A stretch of 64,000 bases of DNA from contig JACEFZ010012652.1 in assembly GCA_014155875.1 (NCBI GenBank), positions 132,001 to 196,000 on the forward strand, written 5' to 3'. Source of the stretch: Cepaea nemoralis (Eukaryota > Mollusca > Gastropoda > Stylommatophora > Helicidae). The notes under the pieces are model-generated. The model saw nothing but the letters and a program-made list of their open reading frames with translations. It made no database searches and was not told the DNA's origin. The number at the start of each line of letters is the position of its first letter. The stretch's first letter is position 1. Position numbers and translations under genes: made by a program. Of the stretch, positions 55,559 to 64,000 are shown piece after piece.

Positions 55559-55868
55559 ACGTTGTGAAGAGAAACCAGAGTAAACCTAACCCCTGTTTAG
55601 CAGACGCGGCCTAGCAGATAAAGAAATAAATAATTTACTAAACAATATTTATTATACAACAATTTGGTGCCTAAATTTTCAAATAATATTCAAAAATGTA
55701 TATAGCTGTTATGAAGGTAACATTCAATTTGTACTTTCCAGAATAGGAATAAAATTGTTACAGGAATAGATATACATCTTCTCTTGCAAAATAGCTGTCA
55801 GTACAAATATAGTGAAATCTATAATTGTTCCCCTTGATTGCTAAAGCCGTAATATGTTCACCCTACAT
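55559..55868 (+). repeat. LINE-J 3' untranslated segment, copy 2
   Basis: Close copy of 14318-14625. It starts exactly where LINE-B4 ends on its 5' side, so its left part may have been lost there. It continues into the duplicated block, interrupted by LINE-D2. Confidence 0.85.
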
Positions 55869-55885
55869 GCAATAATTTCCCTTGT

Positions 55886-56784
55886 CTTCCTCTTCTTCAG
55901 CGTTCCGAGCCATTGAGGTTCTTTGCTGCAGATGCAATCTGTCTCCATTCGTCTCTCTGGTTGACCTTCTCTTGCCAGTCGTTGATTCCAAGTGCTAGGT
56001 CTGTATAAATATTATCTCTCCACCGTCTTCTTGGTCTACCTCGGAGTCTACGGCCATTTATTCCCTAAGTGTAAGCGAGTTTTGTTTCCCTATTATCTTC
56101 CATTCTTTCTATATGCCCCAGGCATTGTAGTCTATTAGCCTTCATGATACCAGTGATTAGCGGGGACTTAAACAGATCATAAATGTCTTTGTTACTTCTT
56201 CTTTTCCATTCTCCACTTTGTGTATCTCGAATGGGTCCAAAGATACGTCTTAAAACTTTGTTTTCAAAGGTTTGTACCAAGGCTTCCTCTCCTTTCGTTG
56301 TACTCCAGGTTTCAGAGCCATACAGCACAACTGGTCTGATCAGTGTTTTGTATATTGTGATTTTCGTGTTACGAGATAGCGCATTTGATTTTAGTAGATG
56401 TTGTAGTGCATAGTATATCTTATTTCCAGAATTGATTCTAGTTCGTATTTCTTCCCTTATGATGTTGGAGCAGTTGAAGATTGTACCCAGGTATTTGTAT
56501 GTTTCCGTTCTTTTAATGGTCATATTATCAATTTGTATTTGGCCAGAGTGTTTAGCCATTCCTTCTCTTGAAATTACCATATATTCTGTCTTATCTTGGT
56601 TGATAAACAGCCCCATCTGTTGGGCTTTTTCCTTTAAGTGAGTCAATATTTCTAATGTCTTTTGTTCATTTTCCCCTATAATATCTATATCATCTGCATA
56701 ACCAAAGCAGCTTGGATGTTCCTCCAATATCACATTCCTCCTTTACCTTCCTTACAACTTTCTACTAGAGCCAGATTGAAGAGT
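55886..56784 (-). mobile_element. LINE-D2, 5'-truncated, (GAA)n-tailed
   Basis: Target duplication AAT(A/T)ATTTCCCTTGT at 55871-55885 and 56785-56799; the unfilled site exists near 14634-14648. The 3' end on the minus strand is (GAA)n. Reading frame 56733-56065 is open for 222 codons: FGYADDIDIIGENEQK (motif C, YADD intact), GLFINQDKTEYMVIS, TYKYLGTIFNCSN, VVLYGSETWSTTKGEEAL, VLRRIFGPIRDTQSGEWKRR and LGHIERMEDNRETK. A frameshift near 56065 precedes the RRLRGRPRRRW tail. Confidence 0.93.
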
Positions 56785-56799
56785 AATTATTTCCCTTGT

Positions 56800-57055
56800 A
56801 TTAAAGAAAATAAAATTAGTTACATATCCTTTACAGGGCGTTGCAGTCAACACCAGCATGTTTTGCTGTTGTGATCTCTTGGCAAGTTTACGTTAAATAG
56901 TTTCCCATTGCTTTCTGAACGACCGGCACCCATACTATTTCGTAAAAAACCAACGCAAGACGGTTTGCTGACAAATAGCCTGCAGCTGTGTTTCGAACGC
57001 GGGTATGCAGGATTACGAATTGCGTCCGTAACTCCTTCGACTCGAAGCGAGAAAA
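56800..57055 (-). mobile_element. SINE2, copy c (tRNA-headed)
   Basis: Counterpart of SINE2a within the duplicated block: same core, B box GCGTTCGAAACAC (complement near 56989-57002) and A-box-like CGAAGGAGTTACGG region. Confidence 0.85.
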
Positions 57056-57440
57056 ACAAAATTATGCGTGTGCTAAACAAGCGAAAGGCAATGTCTCTAT
57101 CAACCGCTAATGTGCCTACCAATTGAAGTAAATGGGGGGATTCGTTGAGGCTTCTAAAACAATTACATAAATAAACAAACATAGAATTATTTGGCGCTCA
57201 CAGAATGAGAAGAAAGAAGTAGAGATTAGAAGACGCACTAGACAACATAACATTTGAAAGCTATAATAGTTACCGACCGACCAATTGAAGACACGGGGAG
57301 CTTCCGGTGTGTCGGCCCCACTAGACTCGCATCGCCTGTGTGTCGCATCTTGTCGACCCATTGAGGTATGTGTTCTGACACTCTTTTGTTCAGCTGTCTC
57401 TCTGTTCTACCGATGTAGAAGACCTGGCATAGATGATGTG
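57056..57440 (-). repeat. Antisense copy of the Penelope 3' end, copy 2, with a 151-bp insertion
   Basis: Same inverted tail piece as 14894-15150. An insertion at 57129-57279 is flanked by ACCAATTGAAG at 57118-57128 and 57280-57290; copy 1 lacks it. The inserted 151 bp has no recognised motif. Confidence 0.85.
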
Positions 57441-59455
57441 AATTGGTAAATACAATTGTTTTTGGCGTGCATAAAAACACCTCTCTGTCTATAGAACACG
57501 AACACAACGAAGCGTTGCCGTTCCTAGATATTCTAACTGAGACGTAGAGCAGACGGCACAATTCAAAGATCGCTTGCATACGGATTAAAATTCTGCATAA
57601 AGCCTAAACACATCAACCGTGTTGAGTCACACGCAGAGTTTGAAATGTTGTTTGATCAAGTCTCCAAGTTATCACCTACTTCTGCTGAGTCAGTCGGGTG
57701 GCTAAAGGCCAAACTGGTAGATTTAGAACACCAGTATTGCACAACACCCTCCAAACAGACATGTCCGCTGACCAACGAACACCTTACTGCGTTAACCGCG
57801 TTAAAAGCTATCAAAACCCTTGTAATACTGAAACCTGACAAAGGGAATGGTGCAGTACTGATGGACATGTCAGACTACCAGAGAAAAATGGAAGACATTT
57901 TATCAGATGAATCTAAATTCAGGGTAGATCAAAAAGTAAACAAGTCGGAGGACCTGGATACAATAATGAGGAAAGAGATCCAGTCACTTGTGAATGCGGG
58001 ACTCATCAGTGAGGCCACTGCAAAAACACTCACACCACCTGGCTCCCAAACTCCTCATATGTACGGTCTACCCAAACTTCACAAGCCCGGCACCCCGCTA
58101 AGACATATCCTGTCCATGGTTAACTCTGCACAACACCGAATGGTGAGATGGCTAGCCGAAATTTTAAAGCCAGTACGACAGTCCTTCGATCCATAAATAC
58201 TGGTGAAATTATTGGATACTATGGACATAAATAATAAACACATGGCATTCATGGATATAGCCTCCCTATTCACCAACGTTCCATTAGAGAAAACATTAAA
58301 GACAAACAACTAAAATTAGGCATGCCAACACTTATTCTGGAGAGGCTACTACTACTATGTACCGCCAACATACAATTCAATTTTCTAACAAAGTCATACG
58401 GCCAAATTCACGGAGTGGCCACGGGGAGTCCTCTTGGTCCTATTCTAGTGGACATCTTCATGGCACATTTAGAAGAAAAGAGATCCTTAGACATTAACAA
58501 CTTGGTCTTCTACCGTCGTTATGTGGACGATATATTAATTATCATCACAAACGAGCTACAAGCAACATCGTTCCAGGCCATAATGAACATGACGCATGAA
58601 AACATCTCTCTATCTATGGAACACGAACACAACGAAGCGCTGCCGTTCCTACATATTCTAATGTGACGTAGAGCAGACGGCACAATTCAAAGATCGGTGG
58701 ACTGACCAATACCTAAATTTTCAGTGCTTCACACCTGTCCAGAACAAACGGAGCTTAGTGCGGACTCTGTTTGACCGTGCTAGAAAGATATGCACCGAGG
58801 ACACACTGACGGAGGAATTTGAAACTCTGAAGAATGTCTTAAACCTGAATGGGTACTCCACGAGATTTATAAAGCGCCACTGCCAACAGCCCAAACCAAA
58901 ACCAGACATAACTACAGTCCCTAAACTCAAGGTATTCATCCAGCTAACCTTTCGAGGGGATGACGTAATGCAACGTCTACAAGACCGGCTTACTGCAGCG
59001 GTAGACCGAACATTCTGTACTGCAACTCCAGTCATTAGGTATAGAACCACACTGATTCCCACACCAGCAGTAAAAGAGCCTGCACCTCTGTACACCAAAA
59101 ACAATTGTATTTACCAATTCACATGTAGATGCCAGGCCTTCTACATCGGTAGAACAGAGAGACAGCTGAACAAAAGAGATGTCAGAACACATACCTTCAA
59201 TGGGTCGACAAGATACGACACACAGGCGATGCGAGCCTAGTGGGACCAACACACCGGAAGCCCCCCTCGTCTTCAATTGGTAGGCACATTATCGAAAGCG
59301 GCCATGTGGTTGACAGAGACATTGCCTTTCGCGTGTTGTTTAACACACAAAATACTCGCTTTATAAAGTTTGCAGAAGCAATAATGATCAATCAACGCAA
59401 GCCAGATTTGTGCAAACAGAAAGACATGCTAGTCAGCTTAAAATTACCGTCGTAG
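57441..59455 (+). pseudogene. Penelope-like element copy 2: reverse transcriptase with GIY-YIG domain
   Basis: The displaced RT fragment (EHEHNEALPF near 57490) is followed by an open 183-codon N-terminal part (57645-58196): LVILKPDKGNGAVLMDMSDY, GLPKLHKPGTPLRHIL, WLAEILKPVRQSFDP. A deletion removes about 30 bases near 58196 and the motif A region is degraded. The RT continues at 58322-58666: ATGSPLGPILVDIFMAHLEE (B) and FYRRYVDDILIIITNELQ (C, YVDD intact). The GIY-YIG part is CIYQFTCRCQAFYIGRTERQ with a shift inside the next segment. Unlike copy 1 it keeps the C-terminus: SIGRHIIESGHVVDRDIAFR, FIKFAEAIMINQRKPDLCKQ and a stop near 59453. Confidence 0.92.
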
Positions 59456-59720
59456 ACAATTGACATTACTGTGCGAACATGTGTATATTTCAGCTTGAAG
59501 GATTTATCTAGTTAATTTACTTTACGTTGTGTGATTTCTGCAGTATGTACCTGACGAGATGCAGCGAAATATGCCAGGCAATAAATCGAACAATCTATTG
59601 TTTGTGTCTTCGTTATTAAAATTATTCGTACTAACAAACCATTCTGTACACGACATCTTTTTAAGGTTGGTGGTTAGCTTGTCCTCTGATGTCCACATTT
59701 GTTTCCCCTGTCAGCTTTCG

Positions 59721-59763
<43 letters not shown>

Positions 59764-60345
59764 TTTGTGTGTGCATGATTATCACATAGCCATGTACCAC
59801 TCGAGCCAAAGTGCAGTAAGAACACAAGAAGGTATATCAGATATGTTCACAGTCAATATGAAACAGCCAAAGTGAGCAATCTAGTCACATTGAGGGAGAC
59901 TAAGTCTCAAAGACAACTTATCACAAACAACAGCAGGAGGCAGTCATAATTTGTTGGCCATATCATAAGACGACAAACACTGGAACGTGTGAAAACCGGA
60001 TAGATTTGTGGAAAGAGAGAGATAGAGGAAGACAGCGAGAGAAAAATTCGTGAGTCTTGTGTCATGGCACGGAAGGGAGTCAACACATTAATTGTTCCAT
60101 TTCATCCGAGATGGCCCATGACAACCGACAAGGCACTTCTTTGCTATATTTTGGCTGGGAGCCCAGGTTCGTTTATGAAATGCGGATCGAAACCCATGAC
60201 TACTGGGCCGACAGGGAAGCGTCTAACTGTTTATTTATTTATTTATATTTTGACAGTCAAATGATTTATTTTAAGCAATCACTGAGTTGAGACACTTTCT
60301 AGTATTACAGTACAGGGCAAGATGTGGTGAGTAAAATAAGGCGCG
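59456..60345 (+). repeat. Penelope downstream segment, copy 2
   Basis: Non-coding sequence matching 16963-17388 and 18703-19085 without the LINE-C1 insertion. A (TTTA)n tract at 59721-59766 is longer than in copy 1. Similarity to copy 1 ends near 60345. Confidence 0.88.
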
Positions 60346-60441
60346 ACAAGCGAAGAAAGTTTCAGGGCAGGAAATAAAGCTGTGCTTGGTGGAATTTTGA
60401 GGTGAAGAAGACCTGGATGGATAAGCGTAGTGCTGTAAGGA

Positions 60442-60474
<33 letters not shown>

Positions 60475-60874
60475 GCGTGCGCGTGTGCGTGCGCGCGTGC
60501 GCGTGTGCGTGCGCGCGTGCGTGCGTGCGTGCGTGCGTGTGTGTGTGTGTGTGATCGCCGTTTTGTATTGCATACTGGGCTCGGCGGGAAGACCTGATAC
60601 CGTGATCGAGGCGACCTTGATGTGACCTGAAAACTATTCCACAAGGGCTATGTCGCGGTGATAGGCCACGACCTTAGCACTTGAGTGTATCAAGGTCAGA
60701 AAGTCCAGACAATAATCTACTGTGTCAGGAGTCTTCGTCAGCAGATATCGTGTATATAGCGTCCACAATTCGCCGTCTAGAGCAAAGAACAGGCTGAATG
60801 GCTTGACTAATAGAGACAAAAACAGTTTCAGGCCATAGACTCTGGTGACGTGCGAAATGGTGAACAATTACCGC
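60346..60874. other. Stretch with alternating purine-pyrimidine tract, no gene
   Basis: Apart from the GT/GC tract at 60442-60553, nothing is recognised. A 77-codon frame (60867-60634, minus) lacks a known motif. Confidence 0.55.
60442..60553. repeat. (GT)n/(GCGT)n tract, potential Z-DNA
   Basis: About 112 bases of nearly perfect alternation of purine and pyrimidine, rich in GCGC and GTGC steps in the centre. Confidence 0.95.
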
Positions 60875-61690
60875 TTACGCGTATAAGCTTTGCACATGAA
60901 GGTGAATATGTAAATTGTCATCATCATCAAGTGCCAGCCAGCTGGCGTAGGCGTTTCTGTCTCTCTGCATAGCTCGGCCTTTGGTGTTCTGGATCAACTC
61001 TGCTGTTGATATTCCTCCATGCCACCGTTTCAATCCATCCTGCATCATTTCTCTTGTTTGGCCTCTGCCTCTTTTCCCCTCAATCTTTCCAGTCATCCCA
61101 ATGTTCCCCAACGCCTCTCTTCTCATCACATGATCAAAGAAAGCTGTTTATCTCTTTCTTATTGTTGTATATATTGTTCTAGTTTCATTAGCCGCTTTCA
61201 GGCAATCGTCGTTAGTTATTCTGGCAGTCTAAAGAATTCGCTACATTTGTCTCAGGAACATCACTTAGGAACCACATCAATCAAAACAGGTTCTATAGAG
61301 CACTTCAGCACTCTCTTTCTTACATTCAATGATACTGACTTATTGCATAAAATACTTTAAATTTTCTGAAATGTAGCTTTTGCTGTTTTTAATATCTGTT
61401 GTGCGCCTTCCGTCTAATGTTATAAACGCCCCTAGGTATTTAAAATTATCCACTTGGTTAAGAATGTTTCTTCTATTTTCATTCACCATTGTTCCCGGGA
61501 AGGTTAACCCGGTCAACAAATGCCCGCAGAAGTCGGATGTGTCGGCCTAACGGCGCAAGAACGCACTCTGCTGTAAACAGGCACAACGCAATCACGTCCG
61601 GAAAAAAAAAAAAAAAAAACTCTGGATGAACGCAGCAGAAGAAGAATTCACCATTGTTACTGTTTTCTTGATATTCAAGGAGAGAATATA
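60875..61690 (-). pseudogene. LINE-C-like fragment (C6) with a nested insertion
   Basis: From the 5' side: LNIKKTVTMVNENRRNILNQ and VDNFKYLGAFITLDGRRTTD, equivalent to the LELNCKKTQVMVVS and NRYNYLGTVITSDGR of LINE-C2. Then, broken, the C-terminal MMRREALGNIGMTGKIEGKR (61129-61070) and DGLKRWHGGISTAELIQ. It is a related but distinct family. The insertion at 61494-61645 divides it. Confidence 0.8.
61494..61645 (+). mobile_element. 152-bp insertion with internal A run and GAA-type end
   Basis: Flanked by the 13-bp direct repeat ATTCACCATTGTT at 61481-61493 and 61646-61658. It has an A run at 61601-61619 and ends GCAGCAGAAGAAGA, similar to the (GAA)n tail of LINE-D. Possibly a very short LINE 3' end or a SINE using that machinery. 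Confidence 0.8.
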
Positions 61691-61797
61691 TAAATAGCAG
61701 AATAAAGACGAGTATTGTAGTGCGACATTATCGAACACTCATGTAATCAAATTTCAACATGTATGGAATACATTATTTGATTGCTTGGTTGATTGAT

Positions 61798-62725
61798 CTA
61801 GGAACCGACATCACAGCATTCGGGGCATTCCCATAGGCGCTCCGTCCCCATCCTCAACAGCCAGCGAAGAGTTCTAACACCAATAGTACCAGTAGCAATC
61901 TGATTATATGTCCGTCTCGGCCAGATTCCTTCGTCACTCCTCGCTGCCTCATTCTTGCCAGACCATGATGATCCATTTGCTCCTCCGAGGTGTACACGTG
62001 CTCCCACAAGGCCGCAACCACGTCTGCCTTGTCATGCATCAATACTCCACCAAGTTTTGCAGAGCCAGCCAATCTGTCCGCCTGTTCATTCCCCAGCACA
62101 CCGGCATGCCCCGGAGAAAAGATCAAGGCGATGCTTGCCACCCGTGACCTCCGAAGCGAAGCAAGCCACTCTGCATGAAGCATGCCTGTAGTCACCTTCC
62201 TCAGCATGCTTTCTGAGTCAGTTACAATCACGATGTGTGTGTGTGTGTATGTGTGTGTGTGTGTATGTGTGTGTGTGTGTGTGTGTATCATTTTCTCAGT
62301 CCAGTGGAAAGCTGCAGTGACCGCCGCAACCTCCATTCTTAAGCTAGATGTTGTGGTATCATATGCCAGGCTCTCCTGCACCAAACGTCGGCCATTAGCT
62401 TTTGTATTAACACCCAGGCACTTCTCCTACCTCTCGACACCGAACCATCTGTGTAGATAATCACATCACCCGAGCGAGCATTATCCTGAATTAGTTGCTG
62501 GATTTCCACTTCCGTGGCCCCTGCTGGCCACTCCCTGCACTCCCAGCTCAATGTGATTATAACTCTGCACAAGTCTGACTGCTCCGCTGGCACTCTGACC
62601 CACTCCTCTCCTCGCCTAATGTTCTCCAGGATGCACACATGTCTGATCGTATCCTCCGCATGAGCCATCCATGATTTCCCTCTTATCAGTCGCTGACCTT
62701 CAACTGCGTCAAGCGCCTCATGCAA
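61798..62725 (-). pseudogene. LINE-I2 RNase H and C-terminal domain
   Basis: Close to LINE-I1: WPAGATEVEIQQLIQDNARS, GDVIIYTDGSVSRGRRSAW, then after a shift SSLRMEVAAVTAAFHWTEKM, VIVTDSESMLRKVTTG, PGHAGVLGNEQADRLAGSA. It closes with RRTYNQIATGTIGVRTLRWL and WECPECCDV. A (GT)n expansion at 62234-62287 inserts a run of His-Thr between the Glu and second Asp blocks without breaking the frame. At least two frameshifts separate the blocks. Confidence 0.88.
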
Positions 62726-64000
62726 AGGGTGATCTGTGTCTGCAGCTTCGCCTGCATCACCTTGAGCCTACCTGCAACAGTCGGCAAACCAATGATGTAA
62801 CGCATACACACTACTGGGGTGTCTCTGGTGCATCCCAGAATGACCCGCATAACTTCGTTCTGTATGCGCTCTATCTTCACCAGCTGACTCTTTGAGACAG
62901 TGAGCAGTCCTAGTCCATAATCAATCACCGAGAGGCTCAAGTGCTGGTATAGTGTGAAAATCTTTCTCTGCTCTTTGTCCATTGCAACCATAGTTTTAAG
63001 CGCATTGAGTCCATCCTGTGAGATCTTGTCACAACCGTCTCCACATGGTCATTGAAGGACAGACTCCTGTCAAATGTGATTCCCAGATACTTCAGTTTGT
63101 TCTCTCTGTTGACGCTTCTACCATCTATCGCGAGGCTTGGGACATAAGCATCTCATAATCCTGTTGTCCAGAGAGCACCACAAAACAGCCGCCTTTTCCG
63201 GGTGGATGACAGCACTCATTTCAGTGCACCAGTCAATCACATTGTCTACTGTCGCCTGTAGGTCCTGGGTTGTGTGCTCCCTATCTCTCCCCAGCCTATA
63301 TGCAAGAATGTCATCTACAAATGTTAGTATCCTTCCAACCCCTGGTGCTTCTAGGTTTGCAATCTTGCTCGTATACACGTTAAAGAGCACCAGGTGAGAT
63401 TGCAGATCTCTGTGCCATTCCCGGCGTTAAAATATGTGGCTCTGAGGTCCATGCACCCAGACGGAGAGCAACCCGACGAGAGTGCAGGGCGGCCGCTATC
63501 CAGTTCACCAACCAGGGATTGACCCCCTCCTCCATCAGTGCGGTCATCAAAATATCATATCGATCTCTATTGTATGCATCCTCGAGATCACGCACCGCCG
63601 CCATCGTTTCCTGTCTACTCTGGAACCTCTCATGAACGTCAAAGGCAAGAGTGGCTGCATTTAACCATGTATCTTTTCCTGACCTGTAGCTCCACAGGCC
63701 TCTTGGAAGAAGCTTCCCCTTTCCAAAAACTCTTGCAGCTTGACAGCGGCTATCTTCTCTAGAACCTTCCCAAATGTATTTTGAAGGGTGATGATTCTAA
63801 AGGACGCTAAGCTTTGAATGGTTTTGGGAGAGGGATGAGATAGCTATGTAACAAATCCTGCGGTACTGATGCTGTCCTAATGCTCTGGTTAAAGCAGTCG
63901 GTCATCTCCTTCAGGTCTGCATTGACCAAAGCCTTCATGTGGACCATACCTGACCCCATCAGGCCCTGGTGCCGTGTCTTTTGCCTTTTTCAAAATATGT
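62726..64000 (-). pseudogene. LINE-I2 reverse transcriptase
   Basis: Motif A reads MAAVRDLEDAYNRDRYDILM (63604 onward), motif B LTPGMAQRSAISPGAL with a shift into LLFNVYTSKIANLEAP, and motif C ILTFVDDILAYRLGRD, the catalytic pair as FVDD. Downstream come WCTEMSAVIHPEKAAVLWCS and the thumb segment YQHLSLSVIDYGLGLLTVSK, IERIQNEVMRVILGCTRDTP. Further upstream at the window edge a KAKDTAPGPDGV-like segment is legible. The style is that of the I/Nimb group. Frameshifts near 63390, 63120 and 62990 inactivate it. Confidence 0.85.

Larger units (their letters stand above)
61798..64000 (-). mobile_element. LINE-I2, RNase H-bearing LINE, runs off the window
   Basis: The 3' end near 61798 is followed by a short (ATTG)-type tail on the minus strand. 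RNase H (62384-61854) and reverse transcriptase (63604 to beyond 63118, and on to the window edge) are both present. The 5' part lies outside the window. Confidence 0.88.

Noticed and set aside
60443..60625. Cys-Val-rich 60-codon frame
   Set aside because: Translation of the GT/GC tract.

Overview
This is eukaryotic, animal-type DNA made almost entirely of dead transposable elements. There is no operon structure, no ribosome binding sites, no CRISPR array and no intact host gene. Long (GA)n, (CA)n, (AAT)n and (ATTT)n microsatellites, RNase H-bearing LINEs, a Tx1/L1-like LINE, a Penelope-like element with a GIY-YIG domain, a mariner and tRNA-headed SINEs together suggest an invertebrate, most likely a mollusc. 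That taxon is an inference from the mix of elements; nothing in the window proves it. Family names such as LINE-A or SINE1 are local labels. All alignments were made by eye.

Layout. 1-1.5 kb: 3' part of a hAT transposon with a LINE-D fragment inserted. 2.9-6.8 kb: LINE-A on the minus strand, nearly complete (endonuclease, reverse transcriptase, C-terminal zinc finger). 7.4-13.3 kb: LINE-B1 (Tx1/L1-like), split by a 1.3-kb mariner with matching inverted repeats and TA target sites. 13.7-21.3 kb: a Jockey-like LINE tail, SINE2, Penelope copy 1, LINE-C1, a Tc1/IS630-like transposase and LINE-C2. 22.2-25.5 kb: a Jockey-like ORF1, three diverged copies of a local repeat, SINE1 and a 445-bp palindrome. 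26.3-30.8 kb: LINE-B2, itself hit by SINE1 and LINE-C3. 31.1-31.3 kb: a short repeat with a U2 snRNA-like head.

32.5-46.5 kb: one Gypsy-type LTR retrotransposon of about 14 kb including its insertions. It has two LTRs, a primer binding site, gag, protease, RT/RNase H and a polypurine tract; no integrase or envelope was seen. It sits inside a Penelope 3' end and carries at least four insertions: an opposite-strand gag element in the left LTR, a 367-bp repeat in gag, a SINE1, and a LINE-I in the right LTR. 46.5-49 kb: LINE-C, LINE-J and LINE-B fragments. 49-51.6 kb: the only recognisable cellular enzyme, a uracil-DNA glycosylase retrocopy with one in-frame stop, a poly(A) tract, a poly(A) signal and short target repeats. 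51.7-55.5 kb: LINE-B4. 55.6-60.3 kb: a second copy of the 14.3-19.1 kb block, with Penelope copy 2 and its own private insertions. 60.9-64 kb: a LINE-C-like fragment and LINE-I2, which runs off the window.

How it fits together. The genes do not act as a pathway. The window is a stratigraphy of insertions, most datable relative to one another by target-site duplications or by an uninterrupted copy elsewhere in the window. The points most worth following up are the two SINE families with different tRNA heads but one shared core, the duplicated Penelope block with an antisense copy of its own 3' end, the UNG retrocopy, and the 445-bp palindrome. I found no convincing new biochemical system.
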